Shown: one piece after another, positions 22,850-33,496 of the stretch
Layout: the number at the start of each line of letters is the position of its first letter
How positions within the stretch are numbered: position 1 is the stretch's first letter
Assembly: GCA_015501055.1 (NCBI GenBank)
Contig: JADNYV010000047.1
Span: 164,001-228,000 of the forward strand
DNA length: 64,000 nt
Reading direction: 5' to 3'
Source of the DNA: Mucidula mucida
Taxonomy: Eukaryota > Basidiomycota > Agaricomycetes > Agaricales > Physalacriaceae
Translations under genes and position numbers: made by a program
The notes under the pieces: generated by a model
Told to the model about the DNA's origin: nothing
The model's input: only the letters and a program-made list of their open reading frames with translations
The model's database searches: none

Positions 22850-23740
22850 AGGCAAACATTTGATCACATCATTGACGGGAGTAGGACCAATGGACGTGAT
22901 GCTGCCGTGGAAGGAGACTTCTTTGGCTCCTTCCCCTTTGGCGCTCTGTACCACAACGGGCCCTTTCCTTCTCTCCCTGTAGCATAGCAGTTATGATGGG
23001 TATGGCCACTTCGGCCACAATTACCGCATTTGACTGAAGAATTCGCCAACACAGCCAATGCAGATACACTGTCGTCGGCTTCAGCTTCCCCGGGTGGTGA
23101 TCATCCACCATTCCAACAACCCCGCACAAATTTCCTGATAGTCGGTCTTCCCCGCATGAATCTGGATCGCGAGGGCAACGTGGCGGGAAGCAAGGCATAC
23201 AAGATCGCAATCATTTGACATCGACAACCTTGAACCGAGTGCATTAGCCTCCATTTGGAGCTTTCCAATCGACCAAGGAAACCGGAAAGGGAGTCCGGAC
23301 CGCCTTCTACAAATTGCGCGGAACGGAGTCGCTCTCTCGCGGACTCTTCAGGAGCTCGCTGGATTTGTCGAATCTCATGTCAGGGAATGCCACATGACGG
23401 CGGAGGTTGCAGAGGGGTTGAGGCTGTGGGCATTGGGGTTGTTGACGTTCTGGTAGATGAGGGCGGCTACCCAGGCGTCGCACATTTCCCATTCTTTGGC
23501 GCTGGGCTACTTGAGTTCGGAGCAGTCGAAGCAGTTGTTGTCGTTGTTGTGTCGTCAAGACAACAGGCACAGCAGGTGTTCCTCCAGGTATTGCGGGAGT
23601 GGGGGCAGGAGCGGGATTCACGATGGCGCCGGACAAGTACCCGAGATGTCCAGCAGCACGGACAGCGAGATGACTTGGTTCTTGAAAGCGGGCCAGTTTG
23701 TTGCACCGGGGGCAAACATTCTTGGCAGCAAGAGACATGG
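22850..23740 (-). pseudogene. Copia Gag remnant with CCHC zinc knuckle
   Basis: The minus-strand sequence CGNCGRSGHTHHNC (about 22985-23030) has the CX2CX4HX4C spacing of a retroviral zinc knuckle. The upstream part of Gag is spread over several frames up to about 23740, next to the primer site and LTR. Confidence 0.75.
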
Positions 23741-23801
23741 TGTGGTGAGCTTTCCTTGGTGGACATCACAGTGGTCTGTTGTATTGTTGTGTGTATGGCA
23801 A

Positions 23802-23818
23802 GAGCCAGTCTCATAATC
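23802..23818 (-). other. Copia primer-binding site candidate
   Basis: Directly after the 5' LTR (element strand) comes GATTATGAGACTGG. The TTATGAG core is complementary to the anticodon stem-loop of initiator tRNA-Met, the half-tRNA priming known for some copia-type elements. The match is short, so this is tentative. Confidence 0.5.
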
Positions 23819-23984
23819 TGTAGACACAGTGAGTACGATGATACACGCAAATAGATCTCAGACTTGTAACAAGCAAGACGGCTCATTACCTGTAAACACA
23901 GTAAGTACAATAGTACACAGAATAGACTACAGGTCCGTCAGTAAGATATAAGTAAGATATAAGAGAAAGAACGTACCCTCAGAC
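23819..23984 (-). repeat. Copia 5' LTR, truncated by gypsy insertion
   Basis: 166 bp matching the 3' LTR, with a local duplication of an AGTAAGATATA unit. It ends abruptly at 23984, where the gypsy LTR starts with TGTTATGA. Confidence 0.88.
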
Positions 23985-24513
23985 TGTTATGAATCACCAT
24001 ATTTTCACATTTTCAATCTTATCATATCTTATGAGGGGCTTGTCTTATCAACCAACGGACTGTTTCATCATCTGTTTCGTCACCGATCATACTCCTTTTC
24101 ATTACCAAAGCCGTCCTCATGTCGGACACACCCCAACACATGGATGACATCATACATGCCTATACCTCATGGACTTCCTATTGTATACACACCACCGACA
24201 CTCGTAGCACACATGGTTGTTTCAGTATTATTACTTACATGCAGTTACCACTCGTATTTAATGGTTTCACGGACTAGTAGCATACAACACTGGGTTAAGG
24301 GCGTGGAGTTATCCCTAGCGGAAACATGTATGGACAAGGAGTCCCAAACACAGGCTTACTAGTATATAAGCAGTAGTATAGTATCATTGTACTTTAGTTC
24401 CGATCTCGTGTATACACCTGGCCTAGCCTAGTTCTACAAACACAAACACTTCTTTCCCTTGAGTCTCTCTGTGGTACCTGGTTTAGTCTTGTGGCTATAG
24501 TCAGTCGCTAACA
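23985..24513 (+). repeat. Gypsy LTR of copy A
   Basis: 529 bp, TGTTATGA...CTAACA. It has a TATA box (TATATAAG, 24363-24370) and, 32 bp downstream, TAGTTCCGATCT (24395-24406), which is complementary to the sequence just after the LTR at 24516-24527. Confidence 0.92.
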
Positions 24514-26013
24514 GAAGATCGGAACTACTTTCTACCACCTACCACATATCCCTGATCGTTGATCAGCACTTTGTTGTTTGATCATCGTACGCTTCCCAAT
24601 TTCCTTCCCCTGTTTACAGATCAATGGATTCCTAATTCCAGCACACGTCCACACACATGTGTATTGGTTCCAGTAGCGCCGGCTAACAGTTAGAGATAAC
24701 TGCCTCGGGTGCTGGAAGTAGCTGCTCTCACGAGAATGAACTTTTGGCAGTTGCACTTCAGTGGGCGCTGTTTACGGGTCAATCCCCGTTCCCAGGAAAA
24801 CTTTGGCTTACCTCACACCAGAGGGACGTCGGCTGGGCAATTGCGAACTTGTGACGAGCTCTTGGGCTCCGTAGATACATAGTCAGTAGTCAGTAAAATA
24901 GCGTAGACAGTTACACTACTTACCTACTTTACTTACCTTACGATACACATCATCATTCCCCACCCTACCAAGTCCTGGATTCTATTTCAGATCTAGGCAA
25001 TTCCCCCTTATTCGTCCAAACCTCTATTCCCTCACCCGTTTCATCCAAATCCGCATCACTCATATCCCCACTTTCACCCTTTCACTCTCCGATCTCATCA
25101 CCCCCATTCACCATGTCCAATGAAGCACTGAACCCGCTCATCCCGCTCATCACGCTGATGTCGAATCCAAAGGTCGATCCCTTGTCAACAAGCCTTATGA
25201 CTATGATGGGGACAAGGCCAAGTACAAGAGCTGGTGGCAATCAATGTTCACATACATCTGCAACAAGAAGAACAACCTCATCTGACTCCGAAAGGATCAA
25301 TGTTGTTCTCTCCTACATCCGAGAAGATCATGTTGATGCATGGGTCCAGAACTACACGGACCAGAACTTCGACGAGGAAGAAGAGGAATGGACAGTCTCT
25401 TGGACGGAGTTCAAGGAGCATTTGAAGGAGCGATTTGTGGATTCCAACCTCGCGCAAGATGTGCAAGACCAGATCGAGTGGTTGCGCCAGGGGCAAGACA
25501 CCGCTCAAGATTTCTTCCAGAAGTTCGAGGTTCTGCTCACTCAGGCAGAATATTCAAAGGATGACGCATATGTTGTGCAACTTCTTGAGACCAACGTCAA
25601 CAAGAAGATCATTGATCAGATCTACGGCAGCCGAGACGGGTTGCCGGAGAAGTGCAAGGATTGGAAGGCACAGATCATTCAGATCAATCAGCTGTGGAGA
25701 AGGCGGACAGCAAGCAAGAGGTCTGGCATGCAGTCCCGGCCCCAAGCTCCGCAGGCGGCTACATCGAGAGCCAATCCTACGAACCCACCCCCGACGCCAA
25801 TCACGCGACGAGATGCCACCGGCGTTACCTATGGAGGAGCCGGCAGGCCAATGGACATTGACAACGCACGTCAAGAGGACTTTGCTTCAGCTGTGGAGAA
25901 CACGGCCATGTCAGCAGGTTCTGTCCCAAGAAGGGTCGACCCCAGCAGATTTGGGGTTTGTGGACCGAAATGAATGACGAGGAGAAGAAGAAGTGGGCCG
26001 AAGAATTGGGTTT
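23985..26013 (+). mobile_element. Truncated Ty3/gypsy element, copy A
   Basis: Same family as the element at 57474-63988. It retains the full 5' LTR, leader and most of gag. Similarity to copy B stops around 26013, in the codons after the zinc knuckle, so protease, pol and the 3' LTR are absent. It sits inside the copia 5' LTR and therefore inserted later. Confidence 0.9.
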
Positions 26014-26041
26014 TGTGTTGCATCCTGAATGTTCCTGGATC
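25113..26041 (+). pseudogene. Gypsy gag of copy A, frameshifted
   Basis: Starts at 25113 like copy B, but a deletion and shift near 25130-25280 put the first 50 codons out of frame. The middle matches copy B (YIREDHVDAWVQNY, EEEEEWTVSWTEFKEHLKER). The zinc knuckle CFSCGEHGHVSRFC lies in a different frame at about 25880-25925. Not functional. Confidence 0.85.
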
Positions 26042-26436
26042 TGAGTGGTCTTAATCGACCGGTCTCCCGTGTAACGGGGAGGTCAGCGGATCAGTGAGAG
26101 AGAGACGCGCAAGGCGCGTCTCTGTGTTTGCAGATGTTTGGCGGTAGCATTAGACACGTAGAGCACGATTCCGTCTTGTATTCGCACCATCAATGTCGTA
26201 TCGACACGCTTTGCCGCACGGCTCACCGTTCCAGCGGGAAGCTTAACCAAATGTTCCACAAAACAAAAAGACAAGGCCGGCAGAACGAGGGCGGTCGCGA
26301 CCCACAGGTGCAATGGTTCAAACTCCTCTGCGATTCAGGATAACTTGAAAACCGATTCTTATGTCCTTCGTGTCTTAACATGAATCAAAGATGGAATTTT
26401 CTTAATGTACAGATTACATACTGTTGCTACGATACT
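26014..26436. other. Spacer between gypsy A and the HAM1-like gene, with a perfect hairpin
   Basis: No gene recognised. It includes the inverted repeat AGAGACGCGC-AAG-GCGCGTCTCT at 26101-26123 (10-bp stem, 3-nt loop). Polyadenylation-type AT-rich sequence lies near 26380-26430. Confidence 0.5.
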
Positions 26437-28992
26437 TTAAACGACGTCAAAAGCAGAACTGCGCCACCCCGTCGTAGTCTTCTCCCGATCCGTCTTTGCT
26501 TCAACGCTCTGCTTAAATGACTGCAGCTGCTTCTCACCCCTCTTCATCAAACCCTCCGCCTCGCGCTTCAAACCACCCACTGGTGTTCTCTCCACCTCCA
26601 CGCCACCAACATTGCTCATAATGCCCGTCATACGATCCTCCAAACTCTCCGCCGCAACCCCCTTCGGCCCACGCTTCTCGCCCGAGAGTATCTGCGGCTC
26701 GGCGCCCATCGCAAACGCCTGTCCCTTCTCACCTTCCACGACCAAACCCGTCCCAGTACCCTGCGCTTCCCATCCACCCGAGGACAATCGGCGCATCTTC
26801 CCGAGCTCACTCCAGATCGCAGCTGTCAAAGCCCCGCCACTTCCCAAGCCAGAATCCCTAAACACCTCCGAACGCTTCGAAATATCCCAAGCAACACCGT
26901 CAGCCCATTCGATGGTGCTGCGGATCTGCTCGGAGAGTGTACGTTCCAAAGCTTCCCGGAATCTAAGAGTGAAGATAGGTTTGAACACGCTAAGCAGCAT
27001 GGAATGATTCGACTTTGTTATAGCCAGATCGATGTCGGACGAAATTTCCGCCTGTGCCAACTCGACGACATGGAACGCATGGTGCAGCTCGCGATCGTTG
27101 ACATCCTGCTTATGGCCATGGTGCTTGATTTGAGAAACCTGCGACGCTGGAATAAGGCGCAACTTGACATCGATGTCAATGCCCTTGGGAGGAAGAGTGA
27201 AGGTGATGAGCCCCGAAAAGTCGGAAGGGCCGACGCTGGCGCGTTTATCCTTGTAGAAGAAGGACACTTCGTCGAGCGCTAATTGCACTGCTTGCACGCG
27301 AATGTGGGTCAGCGTGCCGATGGAGGTCTGCGATGGCGTCGAGGTAGCCGACGTTTGTATGTCGATGTCGGTGATATTGCGGATGAAGACATGCGCAGGG
27401 TTAATGTTGAAGGAAGAAATATCCAGATCCTCGAGGACTAACTCGACATCTTCGTCGACGTACTCAATCCTACGAGAAATTCAGTGAAAGGCCGAAAACT
27501 CAAAAGCTGAACAAACCTTGGAATGGGCACATCCTTCATGAAACTCAGGAACTTCGGCATGTAGACCTGGAATATGTCCCTCCAGAACCAGGAGGCTTGG
27601 TCCATAGCCGCCTGTAAACCCGTCGTCGCAGCTTGACCCCCTCCATTAAACCCTTCTCGACAGCCTGTCCAAGTTGAAGGTGAGCGTCACGAAGGCGTCG
27701 CAAATCTTTGTCCGCGTCTAACGCATTCTCGAACGCAGTCAATTCGGCCTTGAAGGCATCCCACTCCCGCTTCCAATCGGCATCATCCTCGAAAAATCTC
27801 TTCCACTGAACACGAAGTTCCTTGCGCGTCCTTTTACACTCATCGCTGCGCACATACCCTGCCTCGTCCAAAGTGCGGCGGACCACGCGGAAGAAGTCGC
27901 GGAACCAGGCTTGCAGATTTTCATCTTGTTGTACATGCATTGCGCACTGGCGACCTGTGGTATACAAGTCATCGAGTGATCTTCCACCAGCTAACCTTTC
28001 GACCAGAGTCTTCAGCGCCTGGAACGCTTTTGTGACATGTTGCTCCGGAGTAGGATCGTCAATGAAAGAATCGATGTCGGAAGAAGTAACGGCGTCCTCT
28101 GTGCGATTCATCCATTTCTCGGCAATGTCGATCATAGTGGTAATCGAGTCGTGATAACCTTTATCGTTCTGGGCATGGTCGCACATCTACACCCACATAA
28201 ATTTCAATGGGAATGAACGAGACCGGTACAACGTACCTTGTCAAATGCGGTTTGCAGCCTTGACATCGTCTTCGCAGACATATCTTCAGCTTTCGCAGAG
28301 GCCTGCTGACCAGTACCGATGGCGCTCACTCCAGCGCCCTTGAGAGTATCCATACCGTGCTCGAACTGAACCTTGATGTCCTCTTCTTCTTTGAGCCTCT
28401 CTTTGTCGCGTCCCAGCGAGTCTCTTTGCCCCTCCTGAACCTCTTGTTCAACCTCACGCAGTGTAGACTTGGCGCGAGAGGCCTGCTCCTCGACGGCCTC
28501 CGCAGCATCTGCCAGGATCAAGCGCGCGAAGGAAGAAAAGTCGCGAAAGACCTCGGAGCTTTCGGAGGAAATGCTAGACCAGATGATTTGCACGAGGTTG
28601 CGAAGGGATTTGCGTATGGCATCGACGTCGTCAGACACCTCCTCGGCATCGACAGAAACGTCGGGGGTAGAAAGAGCGAGGTCACCTTCGGACAGATGCC
28701 AGAGAGCTTCTTGTAACAAATCGTCACCTTGAAAATGTGAGCGGGAGAAACTGTAATCATAAAGACACCAACCATTCTTGTTAGTCCCAAGGGCCTTGTA
28801 CGCGTTCAAGACAGCGCCGACGTGTTTAGTGAGCAGCTGCCCTTGACTACTAAGATTGCCCGACCCTTCCGCCATCGCCTTTGCCTGAACGAGAACATCA
28901 TCCTTTAAAAAGTCGATGAAGCGGTTGAGTTGCTCCTGCGACGGCAGTTTTCCTGCATTGAAAGCTGCGAGAACGTTGGTAAGATTTTCCAT
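26437..28992 (-). CDS. HAM1-like protein (HAM1 N- and C-terminal domains), homopolymer frameshift
   Basis: Starts MENLTNVLAAFNAGKLPSQE at 28992. Introns: about 28770-28726 (its length keeps the frame), 28240 to about 28190, and about 27517-27470. Recognisable family blocks: LPSQEQLNRFIDFL, SSFARLILADAAEAVEEQ, GRSLDDLYTTGRQ, LQAWFRDFFRVVRRTLDEAG, QASWFWRDIFQVYMPKFL, VPIPRIEYVDEDVELVLEDL and SDFSGLITFTLPPKGIDIDV. C-terminus ends SSAFDVV. About 800 residues. This large fungal family resembles lipid-binding BPI/TULIP-like proteins; its biological role is poorly known. At 27638-27645 a run of five C (G on the coding strand) is one base short for the expected LMEGGQAATTG reading, so the frame breaks as written. 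Otherwise the gene looks well preserved, so a sequencing error is possible. Confidence 0.8.
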
Positions 28993-29619
28993 AATGGCGA
29001 GAGTAGAGAAGCAATGAACCGACCGACGCACGTCTTATATATGAATGGGCTGGGTTCACATCGACGTCGAGATCGTCATAGATGGGGTCATCGTGGCGAT
29101 CATGTCTTAGTGCATCGGGTACTCAATGACGAGGTGGCGCATTCTAAGCTTCAACAAACTAGAATTTCGTGGTCTTGAAGTTGCCTTTAGCAGACCGGGC
29201 CATCCAATAGTTTCATAGTGAGTCAACCAGCGGCTTTGACTGCTTGGAACGATGAGACCGCATGAATAATAGGCGTAAATTTGAACAAACCTTTTTCCTG
29301 CTTTCAAAGGAGCGTTTGTGGACGTAGAGAGCAGGTGCACTGCCACGGGCCGAGTTCATACTTCAGACTCCGAATTAAACTAGGGTCGAGTTCAAGCAAA
29401 GCTCGCGAGCCCGCGCTTGTCGACTCGCAAGATATATGCGCTTTCCATGGCTAGTCAATCTGAGCGGCTCTGCGGCGGGCACTTCGGACAACGTGATTAC
29501 AAGACGCGCCTCGATCACCTGATATGTATACGGTTTCCTTCTGAATCTCATCTCGCTATCTGTATTCCCGCCACGCTCGTTTGCTCATCTCTCATTTCTA
29601 TTCACGCTCGTTTCATTTC
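28993..29619. other. Divergent promoter region
   Basis: Separates the HAM1-like gene (minus) and the small membrane protein (plus). No coding segment recognised. Confidence 0.45.
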
Positions 29620-30234
29620 ATGGCTGTCCTTGCTACTCGCTCTTCGCCGCTATCCGCGGCATCTTCTAGCTCCACCATCGTCGTCATCATCGTCCTTGGT
29701 ACAATCTGTGCAACCTACCTCGTCGCTGTCCTGCTCTACTACATCGTATGCCTTACACAGGCTATCCTCGCGAAAAGGCGCTGGTTGATGACCATCAACG
29801 CCAATAGCGATAATCATATAGAGGTGCATCTCATCGTCATAACTGCCACACTGATACCGACGACAACGCAGGTCGAAACCCTCGCACGCGCCATCTCAGA
29901 AAAATCACTAGACCTATCACCCGAGCCAGACATTTACTCTATCCCCGCTCGCCGCACCAAACTCTTTCGCCATATATTCACCGCTCGCCGCTGTTCAGCC
30001 TTTAGTGTGCGCAGGCTCCTCTGCTTCACGCCCTCCCCTCTTCGTCACGTCCTATTCACCAGAGAAGATTTCCTCGAAGATCCCGCGCCCCAGTCTCCGA
30101 TACTTTCCGTGCTAGTCTTACAGGAAATCGCAGGTGAAAACGTCGAGGTGCTTGCGAGTAAGGAGATATTCAAGCCGCCGTACAAGGGTATGTATCGCGG
30201 GGAAGCGTCACGTACACGCTCGGAAAGCCTATGA
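29620..30234 (+). CDS. Small single-pass membrane protein, unknown
   Basis: Uninterrupted ORF of about 204 codons from the first ATG. The N-terminus is Ser-rich and is followed by a strong membrane helix STIVVIIVLGTICATYLVAV (about residues 18-40), then a basic loop AKRRW and a cytosolic or lumenal domain ending ASRTRSESL. No family recognised. The helix near the N-terminus with a following basic stretch suggests a signal anchor. Codon use and length favour a real gene but there is no homology support. Confidence 0.55.
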   Translation: MAVLATRSSPLSAASSSSTIVVIIVLGTICATYLVAVLLYYIVCLTQAILAKRRWLMTINANSDNHIEVHLIVITATLIPTTTQVETLARAISEKSLDLSPEPDIYSIPARRTKLFRHIFTARRCSAFSVRRLLCFTPSPLRHVLFTREDFLEDPAPQSPILSVLVLQEIAGENVEVLASKEIFKPPYKGMYRGEASRTRSESL

Positions 30235-31032
30235 AAGGAGTGTGTGGTACGCATAGAGGAGGAAAAGAGAATCAGCCCATCCCATCAGTGTTGCTCGAAG
30301 AGCCCATTTCATTTCTAGAATCGTAATTTGTTGTCCTCTTGTTCTCGCAGCCTATCACGTCCACGTTTGTCTATATAGCTATATGCGCTACCAGATGTGA
30401 TGCAGTACTCTACAATCATCAATAATCTACGTCAATCTTCAAGTGTCCTTCGTTAGTTGACACGGTGTTACCGCTGGGCCGCAATCTTGCAAGTTGCTGG
30501 TGGCGCAGTTCGGCTTCTCGTTTATAGTAACAACTCTTGTCACGGTGTATTGTACACCGAAGAACCAGAAAATGCTCGTTGCCGAGACGGTCGAGCGGAG
30601 GTAGACTCAGTTTGGAGAACATCATGGGTTGTGTGATGATAAGCGTTGGACGGCGATGGTGTGGAGGGTGTCGGAGATGAACGCTGAAGCTACCAAGAAA
30701 TAACCCAAAACTCGAAGCAAAAATAAAACTAACCGGATCTTTGCGATCAACTTTTTATGCACACTTTTCATTAAGTTCAGCCATCCTGCGGTTTGTCTTG
30801 TGGGTATGAATTTCCTCAGACGAAGCTCACCGACAGGCGTAATCAATCTCATCACGGCGGCATCCGCCGCACGCAGCTCCATTTAGGTTTGACCACCGCT
30901 GCCAACCTTGCTTCGCGAACTGATCGCTTTGTGATTCCAGAATATGTGACGTTGACAGTATATGGGTCTATACTTCCCATGGCATGATGGACCAGGTACG
31001 TACTGTAAAGACGCTTCCAGACGACCGCCGCT
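30235..31032. other. Spacer upstream of the P450
   Basis: Short ORFs only, none recognised. The last 100 bases should be the P450 promoter and 5' UTR. Confidence 0.4.
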
Positions 31033-32978
31033 ATGGACAACACGCTCTTGGTCTCTCTTCTCTCTCTCATTCTTCTACTCGTTGCTGTACTCCATGCAAG
31101 GACCAGCACTAAACTTGTGAGTTAGTTCGCGCACCCCTTCATTGCTGAGTCCTGACCAGTCGTCTCATCGCAGCGTGACCTACCACACGCCGGCCACACT
31201 TACGTCGCCTCCGTCAAAAATTTCTTCACAGCCAACGAGGGAATCCGGGGAGGGTGTGTCCAAGTAAGTAACCTAATTCAGCTTTGAGGTAGGAGCCCTA
31301 CTGATGTGTTTTCTGTTTTGAATAGTTTGGCGACCGCCTTTTCAATTTTCCCATCCTTGGAGACAATGTGGTCGTAGGCAAGAGCCTGAGCTTCGTACAA
31401 GACCTGTGTAATGCGTCAGAGGACATACTTTCGATGGAGGCGACGTCCGAGGAGGCAAGGAGTTCGGGTGTCAATTGCGGCATGAACCATGCTGAGCTTT
31501 CAACAGTTGATCCAGTTCAATCACGTCGTCGGGCCACCGTTGACACACGAGGTCGATCATTTCCATGCCGTGAAGACGACGCTGAATAAGAATCTGGGCG
31601 CTATTGTCGCGCCTTTGTTGGACGAGATGGTCGATGCTTGTGGGCGGTCTATCGTTGTAGGCAAGGGTGCGTTGTTCGTTTCAACTTAGATATTCAACTG
31701 AGCTCTTCTTAGATGAAAATTGGGTCCCTATAGAAGCCTGGAGTACATTTTCAACAATTCTGGCTTCGATGTGCAATCGTGTTTTTGTTGGGGAGGCTCT
31801 TTGTATGTCTCCCTTCCGTCTGTTGATGCTCATGTTCAAGTTGTCCAGCTCGCAGAAAGGAGTACATAGACCTGACGGCTGGATTGAGCGATAGTGCCAT
31901 ACGGAACGGTGTGATATTTCGGACGATAGTGCCAGCCTGTCTTCGAAGGTATGGAAGTCGCGCAGCAGCTTGATGTTCTAAGTATGTCTAACCATGAATA
32001 GGTATGCGGGAAAACTCTTGCAACGAATACTTGGACATCGGCGAAAGATGGAAGAGTTTCTGGAGCCTTTGATCGAGGAGAAACGGCGTCAAAGGAAAGA
32101 GGACAAGCCGCTGGAGGTGCGTCTTGTTCTCAAGAATATCTCTCAATCTCACAGAGTTACATAGAACGATATGCTTTCGTGGATGATGGGCGATGAAGAC
32201 CCTTCGACGGCTGCATTGGCCATGGCTGTAATAAATATGAATTTTCTTGCTTTGCACACTACTATCAAGGTGTGTGTTTCCTTGTACTATCGAGGTCATA
32301 ATTGTGCTGATCATTTTTAGACCTTTACGAACGTGTTCTTTCGTCTGGCTTCCGATCCCTCATACGTGTTGCCCCTACGAGAGGAGATAGAGACGCATCT
32401 CGATCCGAAAGATATCACCTCCTGGAGCATAGCAGCACTTTCGCGCTGCGTAAAGCTCGATAGCTTTTTCAAAGAGTCGATGCGTTTAGATACTCTCGGG
32501 GCACTGTGGCTGCCGCGCATGACGCTGGATGAATACACCTTTTCTGACGGAACCACTCTTCCCGCCAAGACCGTCGTGGCCGTCGCTGTATCCGTAGTGC
32601 ACGAAGATGAGCATGCGTATGAGGATAGTCGTACCTTTGACGGCTTTCGGTTTTCGAAAAAGGTGCTACTTGACGAGGAGGACTCGAGGTGGATGCATCG
32701 CATGACGACGCCGTCACCGAGTTATCTGGCGTTTGGAAGGGGCCAGCACCTTTGGTATGTCTCGTTTACTTTTATTGTCATCAAAACGGTTCTGATATCG
32801 GTGCAGCCCAGGTCGCTTCTTTGCTTCGGTGGTCATGAAATTCTTGACGGCGTATGTGTTGATGAACTATGATGTGAAGATGGAGGTGGAGGGCAAGCGC
32901 CCGGGCCTCACGGCTCTAGGACCGTCGGCTGGGCCGCCTCGCAAGACGCGGATTCTCTTCCGGCGGAGACCTTTGTAG
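31033..32978 (+). CDS. Cytochrome P450 monooxygenase
   Basis: Starts MDNTLLVSLLSLILLLVAVL, the ER membrane anchor. Exons carry FGDRLFNFPILGDNVVVGKS, QFNHVVGPPLTHEVDHFHAV, EAWSTFSTILASMCNRVFVG, NDMLSWMMGDEDPSTAALAM, the ExxR helix FFKESMRLD, PRMTLDEYTFSDGTTLPAKT and the haem loop FGRGQHLCPGRFFA. The cysteine codon of the haem loop is split by the last intron (TG before 32755, C at 32807). One intron (31455-31506) uses a GC donor. Stop at 32976-32978. It resembles the large fungal P450 clans of secondary metabolism; no substrate can be assigned. The adjacent acyltransferase copy suggests a small tailoring cluster. It appears intact; a decayed inverted copy lies at 50845-51335. Confidence 0.88.
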
Positions 32979-33496
32979 CGCTGGACGAGGAGCACATAGG
33001 TCGAGACGTGTTCCCCTTTGGCAATGTACTCAAAGAACTAGATGAAAAGCAGGATGCGGACTACTTGACGGCCGTCGATGAACATCCAGAGTAATGGGTA
33101 ATACTTCTCCATCTCGAGATCGTGAAGGGGTGAGACGAGGAACCATGCTTGCGATCAGAATCATGATGAGTTGGATGTGTGGTCCAGTTCCAGCACATCG
33201 CCTAAACAATTCAATGCGCTGTAGATCATGGCGTCTCCCGTCTCCGTTGATGAGACCTTGAAGCTGGTCGGAATTACAGATGCCGCCGAAGGCGGTATTT
33301 CTTTGCATAGGCAATGGGCATCCGATGATGAACACGGAACAGAAGAGTGATCAACAAACGTGATCTACATATGCATCTTCACATTCAAACTTCTCCGAAA
33401 CGGCCATCTGGAACCGAGAAGCAAGCCGTCCATTCTCATCAGAACGCTTCCAAGTGTTAGATCCCATTCAAATGCGCGTTCGACTCTCGTGGCCGT
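32979..33496. other. P450 3' flank and acyltransferase promoter
   Basis: No gene recognised. Part of the inverted duplication arm; its partner is within 49919-50844. Confidence 0.4.

Larger units (their letters stand above)
18674..23984 (-). mobile_element. Degenerate Ty1/copia LTR retrotransposon
   Basis: Read right to left the order is LTR, primer site, Gag with a zinc knuckle, protease region, integrase, reverse transcriptase, RNase H, LTR: the Ty1/copia order. The LTRs are 18674-18929 (3' LTR, complete, TG...CA) and 23819-23984 (5' LTR, cut by a gypsy LTR). The coding parts are scattered over all frames with many stops and small indels, so the element is dead. A 444-bp hAT MITE sits inside at 22106-22549. 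A purine-rich tract (GCCAGGGGGAG on the minus strand) precedes the 3' LTR. Confidence 0.92.
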
